Assembly (NCBI GenBank): GCA_948474755.1
Contig: CAOLHI010001149.1
Coordinates: 364,527 to 428,526, forward strand
DNA: 64,000 nt
DNA from: Ctenosaura bakeri
Lineage: Eukaryota > Chordata > Lepidosauria > Squamata > Iguanidae
Direction of reading: 5' to 3'
Shown: one piece after another, positions 1-12,800 of the stretch
Layout: the number at the start of each line of letters is the position of its first letter
Position numbering within the stretch: position 1 is the stretch's first letter
Notes under the pieces: model-generated
The model's database searches: none
What the model was told of the DNA's origin: nothing
What the model saw: the letters and a program-made list of their open reading frames with translations, nothing else
Program-made: the position numbers and the translations under genes

Positions 1-16
1 GTGTCACTACATAACA

Positions 17-781
17 CAGGGGTGTCAAACTCAATTTCATCAGCGTTTATACCGTAGTTGCCCACAAATGGCTGGCTGTATCTGTAAGACTATATAAATG
101 TATCTACTCTTTTATCATATTAAATAATTAGCTCAGCATTCGATTATTACTGGTTTTAGTAATAACTAGCTCTGAAACTAGAAGGAAAAATAATGGCAAG
201 CAGATATTCAAGTGTACAACTATTGTACAATTTATTGAAAAATGAGTTTTGAAAACAGAAAGTTTTTGTTTAATTATCAGACAATTACCAAGCACTGTTT
301 ATTACACTAACTTTGTTTAAGTTTTTTTTCTGCCCCCGCACCCCTCTTGGTGCTTCTTTCTGCCCCCCAGTGGCTCTTTCTGCCCCCTGCCTCTCTCTGT
401 ACCTGGTGAACCCTCCCCACATTGCAGACCCCCAGCTGCCAGTATTCTGAAGAAGGGCCCAGCAGCCAGCACTCATGATGTATTTCTACTTCTGATTGCT
501 GCTCTATCCAACTTTCACAAGCAACGTGGAGCATTGCCATGGTAACCCGTGGCAGTGCTCTGATGGCAAGACTTGGACAGAGGAGCAGTCAGAAGTAGAA
601 GTAGATCGCAAGTGCTGGCTGCTGGGCCCCTCTTCAGCATACCGGCAGCCAGGGGCCTGCAATGTGGGGATTGGGCTTGCCACATGGGGGGAGTGCTACA
701 ACTGCAGGAGAGATGTGAGGGTCACATAAAATGGCCTGGTGGGCCAGATTCAGCCTGTGGGCCTTGTGTGTGACACATGTA
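17..781. mobile_element. hAT-type nonautonomous DNA transposon
   Basis: The left end reads CAGGGGTGTCAAACTC and the right end TGTGTGACACATGTA, a degenerate inverted pair of the kind known from vertebrate hAT/Charlie elements. The flanks ACATAACA (9-16) and ATATAACA (782-789) match at 7 of 8 bases, as expected for an 8-bp target duplication. Inside, about 430-515 and 585-660 form a long imperfect inverted repeat around the shared CAGCCAGCACT / AGTGCTGGCTG motif. No transposase coding is visible. The first bases of the window are flank. Confidence 0.65.
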
Positions 782-999
782 ATATAACAGAAGATGGAGA
801 AGCTCCTTTCTCTCTGCAAAAACAAGATCAAGAGTAGACTGTGGTGCAGATCATGAACTACCAATATCAGAAATTAATGTAAAGTAAAGTAAAGCTAAAG
901 TAAAGTAAAGCTATTTTGGCACAATCATTGTGCCAAAATAGAACCTGAACAACATCCTGGTAAAATTTAAAGATAAAGTAAAAAAAAGAAAAAGATGTT

Positions 1000-2890
1000 C
1001 ACTAGTTAGCTGAGCCAGAAGAGCTCAGAACAGAAGTCAGGGATATTCTCAGGGAGGAATGCAAAAAGGCACTATCTGCAGCCAAAAAGGAAGAGAAGCT
1101 TCAATGGAAAATAGATGAAACTTTTGAAGCAGTTAAGGACAGATAAGAAGCAAATGTAAAAGGTGATTGAAATAGAGTCAGTACCCTTAATGTAGCTGTT
1201 CAGCTACTTGTGCACAGGGACAAAGAGAGCTACTGTAATAATCAATGCAGAGGAACAGATGATGACAACAAAAAAGGAAGAACAAGAGACCTCGTCTATG
1301 CAATCAGCAGTGGAACACATTACATGATGAAATACAAATAAAAAGACCATGAAAACAATACATTGAAGAATGAAAAGATGACAGATTCATTGAAGGAAGA
1401 ACAATTTAAAGATGAACCTGTAATTTTAGAAGGTGAAGTGGATGCTGCACTCAGAGCACTTGGATAATAACAGGAAGAGATGGCATACCAATAGAGGTAC
1501 TTCAAACTACAGAGACAGAATCTACTTGAGTTGTAACTAAAATCTGCCAACAAATATGGAAAACAAAAGAATGGCTACAAAATGGAAATTGTCCATATAC
1601 ATTTCAATCTCCAGAAAAAGAGCATCAGCGATTGCACTAACCACAGGACCATTGCATTAATTTCCCATGCAAGCAAAGTGACGCTCAAAATTCTACAACA
1701 AAGACTTTCACCATGCATGGAGCAAGAAATGTCTGTGTCCAAGCTAAGCTCAGGAAAGGAAGAGGCACTAGGGATCATACTGCATAATGGAGCACACCAA
1801 AGAATTTCAGAAGAAAATCAGCTTTCTAGATTATAGATAGATGAGCCTTTGACAAGCTAGACCATAGAAAACTATGGATTGCTCTTAAAGTAATGGATGT
1901 GCCACAATATTTGATTATCCTGATGCATAACCTGTACTCAGAGGCTACCATCTGGAAGAATATGGAGAAATGGAATGTTTTCCAATTGGCAAGAGGGTCA
2001 GGCCGGACTGTATTTTATCACTCTATCTTTTTAACTTGTACATTGAACATATCACATGTAAAGCAGGATTAGACTAGGAAGAAGATGATAAGAAATTGGA
2101 GGAAGGAACACCAACAATTTAAGATATGCAGATGACACCATACTACTAGCAGAAAACAGAAAATACTTCAAATGATTACTGAACAAAGTCAAGGCAGAAA
2201 GTGCAAAGGCAGATCTTTGTTTTCTTAAGAAAACAAAGATAATGAGCATAGATGATTTACCTAACTTTAAAGGAGATGGTGAAGACACTGAAACAGATCA
2301 AGATTTTCCATACCTTGGCCCAGTCATTAATAAAAATGGAGACTGTAGTCAAGATACCAGAAGAAGACTAGGACTTGGAAGGGCAGCTATGAAGGAACTG
2401 GACAAGATCCTGAAGTGTAAAGATATATCATTGAATACTAAAGTTAGGATTGTTCCTGTCATTGTATTTCCAGCTTCTGTATATGGTTGTGAATGTGAAG
2501 AAAGCAGATAGGCAGAAAATCAACTTATTTGAAATAAGGTGCTGAAGAGGAATTGTACAGATACCTTTGACTGCTAAAAAGACAAATGAATGGGTCCTCA
2601 AGCAAATCAAGTTTCGAACTTTCCCTAGAAGCCTAGAGGACTAAACTGAGGCTATCATATTTTGCCCATGTCTTGAAAAGACATGACTCACTGCAAAAGA
2701 CAATAATGCTTGGTAAGGTAAAAGGTGGTAGGAAAAGAGGAAGACCACATTATAGATGGATAGATTCAATCAAGGATGCCATGGCCGTGAGTCAAGATCT
2801 GAGAAGGGCTGTTGATGACAGGGTGACTTAGACATCTCTCATTCATGGGCTGACTTCAAAGTTGACTTGATGGCAGTTAACAATAACAAA
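1000..2890 (+). pseudogene. Decayed RTE/BovB-like LINE (reverse transcriptase part)
   Basis: Short interrupted reading frames follow the order of an RTE-type LINE protein. A reverse transcriptase start resembling 'NHRTIALISHASKV' lies near 1640-1680, a YADD-like 'RYADDT' near 2115-2140, and the 'YLGPVINKNGDCS...RRLGLGRAAM' block at 2300-2400. A 'YGCECEE' segment lies near 2490 and a basic 'GRKRGRPHYRWIDSI'-type tail near 2730-2780. The 3' end near 2880 runs into AACAATAAC repeats. Frames are broken by many stops and frameshifts, so it cannot be active. Family placement is from recognised motifs; I cannot separate BovB from a close RTE relative. Confidence 0.75.
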
Positions 2891-3380
2891 CTAATTTAAT
2901 TTAAGTCTAACTGCTGAGGTATGTTTGGTGATATCTGACTGTGGGGGTGAAGTGGGCTAATGGCTATCCCCATATTATCTAGCTTGATCTTCAGTCTCAG
3001 AACAAACCTTGGTAGGTGTGAAATACGTACTTTCACCCAGAATCTCAGCTCCAATGGAATTCTTTTCCATTTCACATACATTATGGAAGTGAATACGTCT
3101 AAAGAGACTGGGACATCTTGTGGCAGAAAACAATAGTATATCAGTGCTTGGTTCTGCTTAAGTCATGCCAGCATAAGCAACACTATGGCAATGTGAGGAA
3201 GTCAGTTCACGTGTAGTGGAGTTCTTCAGTCGTGATCTGCTGTTACATCTGAAATGGGCCTATGCTGGTAGGAGTGAAGATACAATTTAAAATACAGTCA
3301 ACATGACTTGTGATCCCAACATTTGACCTCATCCAGATTTCACGTTTCTGTCTATTTTAAATCTTGATTTCCTGTTCAGT

Positions 3381-3386
3381 TTTATT
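3381..3386 (-). promoter_or_regulatory. Candidate ANGPTL6 polyadenylation signal
   Basis: AATAAA on the minus strand, about 290 bases past the ANGPTL6 stop codon. It is the first canonical hexamer I see downstream. Its use is inferred. Confidence 0.4.
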
Positions 3387-3672
3387 CTTCATTCACACTC
3401 CAGTTATTGTTTAAGGTACTGTTTTTACATTTATCCACTGAGAAGATTGTTCAGCCACTTGCTGGTTACTAGAAAAAAAATTAAATTCCAATTTTAAGGA
3501 AGGGAATCAGCCAGATCATTTGTGCCCACAACTAACAGAACAAGTTTCCCCTGGGCCCAGGCTTGGCAAAGAGACTGTACCAATAGGTGTATATGTTTGA
3601 GTTCAGCGACCCCTGTTTCTGTGTCCGGACTCTTCCTTACTGTGTGTTCTTTCTTATCTACCCGGTCAAAAC

Positions 3673-3866
3673 TTAGCTGCCTTGTGTGGGCCGGATCATC
3701 ATTGCGACCTTCTGGAGAGAGTAGGCCCCACCACGAAACTCTGCCCAGTAGACTCCATCCTGATAAAGACTTCGGTAGTGCCCGCCCTTGTACCAGACAC
3801 CATTGAGATTGGAATGAGCACACATATTGTACCACCAACCTCCCTTCTGGTAATGGGCACAATTCC
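3673..3866 (-). CDS. ANGPTL6: ANGPTL6 coding exon 5 (end of fibrinogen domain, stop)
   Basis: 194 nt from acceptor cttttttctacag|GGAAT to TAA. It encodes 'NCAHYQKGGWWYNMCAHSN', 'LNGVWYKGGHYRSLYQDG' and 'VYWAEFRGGAYSL' and ends 'MMIRPTQGS'. Both cysteines of the C-terminal fibrinogen loop are present. Confidence 0.94.
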
Positions 3867-6800
3867 CTGTAGAAAAAAAGAAGAGGGAGAGGGGACCAGA
3901 GGAGTGATCAAACTCTGAATTTAGATTACATCTGAACCAAACTGGTACCCTAGCTACAGTCAATGGTCGCTACTATTGGTCCTCCTGCAGTTCTCCGTGG
4001 CTGAATTCCTTTGTAGTGGGAGACCACCAACAAATACCAGGTGATGCAGACTACAGGCCTTTCTACACTCCACTCTTGTAGTGCTATTATTCTACTTTCA
4101 ATATCCTCTGGAATTCTGAGGTTTGCAGTTTAGGGAAGAGCATTTGGAATTCTCAGCCAGAGAGCTCTTTGGCCTCAGTAAACTACAAACTCCAGAATTC
4201 CACAGGAGGTTGAAATGGGAATAATCGCACGATAACAGTGTGGGGCGGAAAGGCCCTACATTTTAGATAAAGGAATTGGTTGGAAAAAAAAAAAACCCTC
4301 CAAGTATTTCTTGCCTAAGAAAACCCTATGAAATTGATGTGGTCACCATGCAACTTGAAGGCACACACACAACCACACACTTACACATAACCTTCATGCT
4401 ATCTCTGCATGTGCCAGAGGTTCTCCTTAGGCAACTCTGGGAATTGGCTTTCTATGAATTGCTAATAGCATATTCTCATAACAAACTACTGGGAAGCTAG
4501 TGACTATTTGCAATGTTTTCTCACCTATTATAAGAAAGGGTATACTGACATATTAAAACACCCTGTCAACCAGTGTGGGATGGTTTGCAATTCCAGATAT
4601 TTTTATGGAAAAAAAATTGCAGAATTCTGTGGTTTGTGTAAAATATGCTGCATTTCACATGAAAATATTGGTTTTGTGCGAGAAATGAGCTTTTTGCAAC
4701 TTTTTTTTCACAACAAAAGTTAACATAAAAACCATAGGAAAAAAGGACAAAAATTCTGCAGATCCTGCCCAGTGAGGAGAAAATGTTTGTTCTTACATGC
4801 TATAATGAAATGAATGAAGATTTATGTCCTTACAAACCACATTACCATGGGTAAAAGCTATGATGTTTCTGTATGCATGTATTCATTTCTTATTTATTGC
4901 TAAGTTACATGTTACCTTGAATGAGCTCAAGGTAAGGTACATGATCCTCTGAGGTGGGTCAGGTTGAGAGGGAGGCTGACCTGTTCAAGATTATCCACCC
5001 AGTAAGTTTCATGACTAAGTGGAGACTAGATATTCAGTACCCCAAGTCCCAACCCTTCACTGTTGCCTTTATACCAGAGGTGGACAACTGTGTGGAAATT
5101 CAGAGCCAGTTTTGTACCTCAACCACTGACAGGCTGCACTCCCCAACACACCAAAATACTTCCATTGCTCCTCCAAGATGGAGACCAGAAGTGACATTGT
5201 GTCCCATCACCATTTCTTAAAAATTTATTGGATATATATAAAAATGACAAGAACAGAACATAACATATAAGAAACCAGACAATAGAAAATGCACATTAAA
5301 AATATTCTAAATTAAATTATCTAACTTACACTACCTAAACAATAACTATTAAACCCATCTAATCTAAATAAACAGTTAACTCAAAATATAAACAATAACA
5401 CACAATTAAAAAGTGGTTTCCACCCCAACAATCAACTACTAATGGTAAATTATGCAAGCACTAGTGTAAAAAAGTTAATGTAACTGAAATTGCCATTTAC
5501 TGATTACTATTATTTTTATAGTAAAAATTATTTAATAGGTAAAAACATATTCTATGTATGTAAATATGTATATGTTCATATGTATATATTTAATATCTGA
5601 ACTATATACTATATAATTGTTAAGCGTAAACTAATTATAATGCATCCACTAAGAAAAAAGAAAGTTTTTATAATTTTCTTTAACTCCTTTCCATGATATA
5701 AAACTTTAACATAGTCTATTCATCACAAAACAAAATAACAATAGCAAATTCATGATTTCACCCTCATTTTTTCTCAAGTATTCAATCAATAATTGCCAAT
5801 TTTTTTTACAAAATCTTGCTCTGGAACACCTTTTAACTTCTCTGTCAATTTATCCATTTCCACAATTGTCATCAATCTACTGAGCCATTGTCTACTTTGT
5901 CTACATCAATCTACTGAGCCATTGTCATCAATCTACTGAGCATTACGTTGGGATTTCTGTCTTTTTTCAATACTAATCTTGCTGCTAGTAGCATGTATTG
6001 TACCATTCTTTGTTGTTTATCAAAATTTGAATTTTCCTGCGAGATTCCTAATAAAAACAAGTCTGGGGAACTTCCTGTCACCATTTTGGAGGGAAATTGA
6101 GGTATTTGAGGTGTGTAGGTATTCTAGGGGTTCAGAAGGGGTTTTTGCACCTGTGTGAATTTGGGGTCTGAAAACTGTCCTGAAAAACACAATCTGTGTG
6201 GGCTAAGGGGGCTTCAGATACCCAGCATGGGGTTTGGGGTCCATAGAAATGGTTTCTGTGGGCTACAAGATGCCCCCAGATTATACTTTTCCCACCCCAT
6301 TCTATATCATTCTGGGTTTCATTTTCTTGTGCATTTATGTCCATTCTGATTCCTCATACTCATAGTGATATACAGATCTCAAAATTCCATACAGTAGAGT
6401 TTTGAGCACCTGCCCTTCTCTAGCCTGCTTTCTCCTTAGTCCTCCATCACTGATCAGTTGATGTTTCAGCTGTGCTTTTGGAATTAAAGACAGAAATTCT
6501 TGTGATGGCTGGGATTCTTCAGTCAGTGCAGAACCCAACCATGTTTGGGAAGATGAATAGGAGAAGGCAAAGAAACAAGAGCTAGTTTTGGATTTAGTTA
6601 GACAAATGAAAAAGAGAGAAACAAGTTTGGAACTGTGAGTTAACTTAAGATGATGCCCTCTGGGTGCAGGGGCTCTCAATGCAGGATCTGAAGGTCTAAG
6701 GCTCACTGCAGCAATATTAAGAAGGGAAAGATAGAAGAGCTACGCAATGGCTTCAATCAGTAGAGCCACAGACATGTCCTCCAACATTTCTCAGAGGAAA

Positions 6801-9800
6801 ACTGGGACAAATATGCCCAAACAACATCAGAGCATGGTCAACATGGCAGTTCTTGAGTCTACAGGGCAGGGCAAATTCTGCTGTCTTCTTTCCTCTCTCC
6901 CTGCGGAAAATTGGCTATAAACTACTTTTTTCCCTTCAACTCAGTTTTCAACAATGGGAGTAGGCTAAGGACAAAGGGGTAGGAGAAACTGGGACATTTC
7001 AAAATCAGATGAAGCAGTGGAATGGAATGACAAGGATTAATTGGAACTGTCCCTGCTGAATCAGCACAGTTACGGGGTATGTGAGAGCCACTGTCCAGAA
7101 GACACACTCAAAGTACATACTCTTCATGCATTGTCCAAACAGAAGTGTTAAGTCTTGTCTTCCAAAAAGAAGAAGGCTTTAGCTGAGGCAACAAATTTGC
7201 ATAGGTATGGGATCAGTTCTGTAGCACAGGGGTAGTTTTATTCTCTAGACCAGCTCTCAGGGAGCTGTTCTTCTGGTGGAGCTGTCCGTAGCAATCCAGG
7301 GACGATACATTTTCCTTCCTCACACCTACTGCAACATGCCCAATATTCTTGAGATGGTATTCCTACAAGATCAGTGCTTCTTTTAGTCCAAAACGTACAT
7401 ATTACCAAGATGTAAATGAAGGACAGAAAGCTTAAACATCTCAAGCCAACTTTTCCTCACATCTTTTCCATGACCTCTGCCACCCTGTTTTTTTATAACA
7501 TTTTGCCTGATGACATCAGGAGATTTCAAAAGACTGCACACTATTTTTGACCTCTGGATTAGCCAAAGAAATGTATTATCCTAATATAGATGTTGGTATT
7601 TTTGAAGCAAACAAGTTTTCCATCTCATCTAAAAATAGACATGGGAAACACAAAAATACACACAGATAAAAGAAACAGAAAATATGCTAAGTATGATTTG
7701 TGAAAAAGGATTTAGACTCTCTCCCAGTAGATCTACCCCACTCTGCAAACTCCATCTTCATGCTATATATACACTGGAGTCCATTGTGTTTTCCAGTATG
7801 GAGTGACCTATCTTCTTTTGCTGAAAATCTAGGACTATATTTTCTTAATCTCATTCTTCTGCCTCTAGTCTAAGGTCTGTTCTAACTAGAATAGCCTCAT
7901 GGAATCAATGGATAAATATTGCTAAGTTAACATTTATATAACGTCAATGGATTTAATCAGTTTATTATATTCGGAACTAAGAATAGGCTCATTTCCACAC
8001 TAGACTGTTATAGCGCTATTATTCCACTTTCACTATCCTATGGAATCCTGGGGTTTGCAGTTTATGGAGGGGCCAGTCGGCCCCTCCCTAAATTGCAAAC
8101 CCCAGGGTTCCATAGGATAGTGAAAGTGAAATAATAGCTCTATAACAGTTTAGTGTGGAAATGGCTTCTACTTCAGACCTAACACTAACTATCGTAAAAT
8201 AGAAGCATCAAGGTAGGATTTAAATATCCCAGAGAGCATAGTTCATGGAGAAAATGTGTTTCAAAACCCTCCTCAACTACAAATCCTGACTTTGACCGAA
8301 TATCTCTGTGACTTGACTTTCCTTACTGAAAACATTGGCTGGCATCCTGTTTGGTATTTACATTATCGTAAACTGACATACAGTCACTGTTGGTGGGAAA
8401 AGTCAATTACTGGTTTTGAAGATTAAGCTTATCATTATTAAATACTAGGCAGTAGTGTGATAATGACATACACACTAGAAGAAATATATCTCATAGGCCA
8501 TTTCCCCCTATACTGTTATAGCGCCATTATTCCACTTTCAATACCCTGTGGAATTCTGCGGTTTGTGGTCTACTGAGGCCCAAGAGCACTCTGGCTGAGA
8601 ATTCTAAATGTCCCTCCCTAAACTGCAAACTCCAGGGCCCTTTTTGCAGCGCTGGCGCTTGCGCGACGGAGGAGGGTGGCTCACGCGAGAACCCTCTCCG
8701 GAAACGCCGTCGCTTCCCCCCGCCTCCTTACCGCACGTGGAGTCTTCTTGCGCGACGGGCGCTCTTCAGCCACGCCCCCAGCTTCCGCAGAGCCCCCTGG
8801 GAGCTGTAGGCACCGTGGGGGGCGGAAGCGGGGAGGAAGCGCGACAGGCCCGCCTGCGACGGCGCTCTGCACTCCGGTAAGTGCGGGACGCCGCTGGGAG
8901 CCTTGCGCGAGCGCCGTTTATTTTCACTTCAAGCCGAAAATAAAAAAATCCGCACTCGTGCCGCTTCAGCCCCGTGAGCGCCGCGGAAGTGGGAGTGCGT
9001 CGTGCAGAGCAACGCTCCCACTCCCGCGAGGCTCACGGTGCTATTTCACGAGAGAAAGCCCGTGCGAAAAGGGCCCAGGATTCCATTGGATGTTCAAAGT
9101 GGAATAATAGCACTATAACAGTGTAGTGCAGAAATGGCCATAGATTATCTTAGAGCCAAAAGCTGGTGAGTTATAAATCATTTATGATGCCTGCAGTAGG
9201 AAAAAAGGGGAGACCATACTATAGGTGGATTGATTCCATCAAAGAAGCCACAGCATTGAGTTCGCAAGACCTGAGCAGGGCAGTTGATGACCAGGCTTTG
9301 AGAGGTCACTCGGCCATAGGACTGCCATAAGTTAAAGCTGATTTAACAGCAAAGAACAGCAACAACAATGAAGGGATACCTTCTGTCTGGCTCTTGGTGT
9401 TCCATGCAATTGACCCCACTCCAGCCCTTAGGATGTCTTACCTGAGTAAGCATCATGGTCCCGGTCAAGTGTGCTAAATTGTCGTCCATTATGCCAAGAG
9501 AGGGAGTCGCCAGCACTACCATGATAGCGCCCTAGCCGCAACCGATAAAAATCACTTTCAGGCCCCAGGGTAAAAGTTTCATACTCGGCATGTGCCTGTC
9601 GCCCACTCCAATCTTCCATCCATATCCGCAGCAGGTAGGAACCCTGGTGGGTCAGCCAGTGGATGGAGTCAAGCCCCAGCCAGTGTTCTCCTTCCAGGTT
9701 CCCAAAACCATTCTGGGGAGACACAGCAGGCAAGAGGTCAGCAGGCTGGCACTGGGTTTAAGATAGGATGAGAGCAGGAAACTACAACTCCCATCAGGCC

Positions 9801-12800
9801 CTGTCAGCATACCTCATAGTGTGGCCTTTGCTGTTTGATAACATTGGGGGGTACACATCCCACATTCCTCCTCTGAGTTCACAGCTGAGGGAAGAGGAGT
9901 GTGGAATTAGACCTTCCTCGCCTATGGCACAGAGGGTGGTACAGCTGTCATCTAAGGAATCCCTTCACAGTAAGAAATCAGTAAAGTACATGCATTCGCA
10001 CATAGGCCATTTCTGCCCTACACTGTTATAGTGCTATTATTCCACTTTCAACATCCTGCGGAATTCTGGGGTCTGTAGTTTACTGAGGCCAAAGAGCTCT
10101 CTGGCTGAGAATTCTAAAGGCACCTCCCTAAGCTGCAAACCCCAGGATTCCATAGGATGTTGCAAGTGGAATAATAGCACTAGAACAGTGTACTGTGGAA
10201 ATGGCCATACATACCACACACACTCTGACATCATGCCATCCACTTCAGTTCCCACAGCCAACCAAGCTTCAGCACTGTCACTTGCAGCTGGATTTAATCT
10301 GCATCTCTGGAACAGGTTTCCAGTTTTGACCTCTCACTTGAACAAGCTCTGTGGACTAACTACTGGCTGTGACCCTGCAACTCAGGGCCCCCACCCCTCA
10401 AAAGCCAAAGTCCTGTTCTTCTAGATCTCAGACCCACAGGCATGCTACAAACTTTTGCTTTGGCATACGCAGATAGCATCTTCCTATTCAACTGTGCTGC
10501 ACATTCTTACTGCGGATTTTACTTATGACAGCCACACTGAACCCCAGGAAAAAGACAGGAGCTCTGAATCTGGCCTCTAGCATTATGACACACAGCTCTT
10601 CACCCTCCGGCTCACAGAGCAACCATATGACTTCAGGTGTATCATGGAGAGACCAACCCACCCTACCTTGCCCTTCATTTCACAGGTCTGCCCTTCAAAG
10701 GCTTGCCCTGCTAGCCCCTGCTCCCACCTTGTAATGTTGCCAGGTGACAAAGAAGTTGACCGACCCATCCTGCCGCCTCTGGATGATGGTCCAACCACCA
10801 CCGTCATACTCCTGGTCGCACCAGGCCTGGATGATGCCTCGGGCACCCTTTGGTTGCAGCATGGTGATGCCACTGGTCTGCCCGTCCTGTTGAGCTGCTT
10901 GACAGTCAGGCCAGGGCCCTGGGACCAGGAAGAGAAAACAGGAATGATTAGAAGCTGAACAGTGTAAGTGTAGGGCTGTGGAAAGGGCCGCCCTCCAGAT
11001 GTTATTGAACTACAATTCCCATCGGCCCCAGCCATCACATCCAGTGGTAAAGAGCGATGGGAACTGTAGTCCAAACGCATTCCCCAGACCTGTGATGGTG
11101 TCATGTGATCCATTTGGCAAAAACATCACAAACACAGATAGGGGTCTAGTACCATTTGTTGAGGTTCTGAGTTACACCTCCTAGAATCCTTCAGGTTCTG
11201 GGCAAGGAAGCCCAAGGAAGTAACATTTCCAAATTCCATAAAGTGGAGGAATCCAGGGAAGGAAGAGCGGGCTGTCTCTTCCCCAGGAGGACGTTCTCCT
11301 ATATTTGAGAGGAACTGTATTTTTGCTTTATGGTCCTTGTCAGCTACAAAAGCCTGTCCGTAAATCGCTGGCATTCCTCCAACAGCTGGCTGTTTCATGT
11401 TTAGCCAAACTCTTAAGCACCAGGTCAGAGAGCAGGAAGCTCCAGAATTTAGGGGAAAGGAAGGAGCAGTGCAGTTTGTGAAAACTGGGCTTGTTTTTAT
11501 TTGGCTCTGGGCTACAGATGCCTTGGGGAAGAAGCAGGAGGCCCCCCAGGGCAAATCTGAGAGGAAAGAGCAGTGACAATAGGGACCATTCTAGGCCACA
11601 AAATATGAATGCTCTCTCACATTTACCAAAGGAAAACAAGTATGTTAGTTTTGTTAGGACAAGGATGCTAGACCACTCTAATTTTCACCAACCGACCTAG
11701 GGCCTTTCCACACTACACTGTTATAGTGCTATTATTCCATTTCAACATCCTATGAGAACCTGGGGTTTGCAGTTTAGGGAGGGGCATTTAGAATTCTCTA
11801 CCTGAGCTCTTTGGCCGCAGTAAACAACAAACCCCAGAATTTCACAGTTGAAAGTGGAAATAATAGCATTATAACAGTGTAGTGCAGAAAAGCTCCTATT
11901 ATTAGGCAGAGCATTGAGTTCCTTTTTTTGACCATTTTTGACAGAGGATTCTGTGGGTTATAGTTTTAAAAAAGTAACATTCTCAAGCTTTGCCCCATTT
12001 TTTATGGAAGACCTTTCAGTCTATCATTTTCAGGAACAGTTCTTTGAGCTCAACCTCAGTCACCTCTGTCCAACTTAGCCTCCACCCTCTTTTAGCCATT
12101 TTCCCTGGCAGCTAGCTCCTCTCACCTGTGGATTTGGTTGTCCCCACGACTGGGGGCAGCGTAGTGCCATCTGGTGGGATCGAAGCCTTCTGCGGAGGCC
12201 AGGGTTGGACAGGTACAGTCTGGTCTCTCTGGATATCATTGATGGCATCAAAGTGGGCTCTGCTCTCATTGCCAAAGCTTGCAGGGTTGTGAGGTACCAC
12301 TGGCACCAGAGGTGGCTGTGGAGAGAGGAGAGCCATCTCACCCCATAATCACCAGAGGAAAGGAGTGTGGTACATATATCTCCACCGTCACCGCCTCCAG
12401 CCCAAGAAGAATGGTGCAGTCCCAAGTTTAGACCACAGTTCCATTCATTCTATAGAATTACATTCTACAGCATTCTGATCCCACTTTAATCGCCAGGGTT
12501 ACTCCCTTGTAGCTTTGCCAAATGGTTAGAATTCTTTGCCAGAGAGGTTGTGCCTCACCAAACGACAGATCCCAGGATTGCGTAAGACAGAGCCATGGCA
12601 GTTGCATACTTTCCAACATTTCTCAAATGAAAACAGGGACACATGAGGCCAAGGAACATCAGAAGGCAAAAATTATTAATCAAGAAGGATACATGAGGTA
12701 GGAGAGGCTGCAGCAGTTTGCTTTTGCCTGAGCCTCCTGGGAAGGGCAAGAGTCCACCTGCTTCCTCTCCTCTCCCCACTGCTAAGTTGAAGGAGAGCAA

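Noticed and set aside
8608..9107. Long GC-rich open frames suggesting a first exon or CpG-island promoter
   Set aside because: They sit in a family C element with inverted ends and a 5-bp duplication, nested in a MITE.
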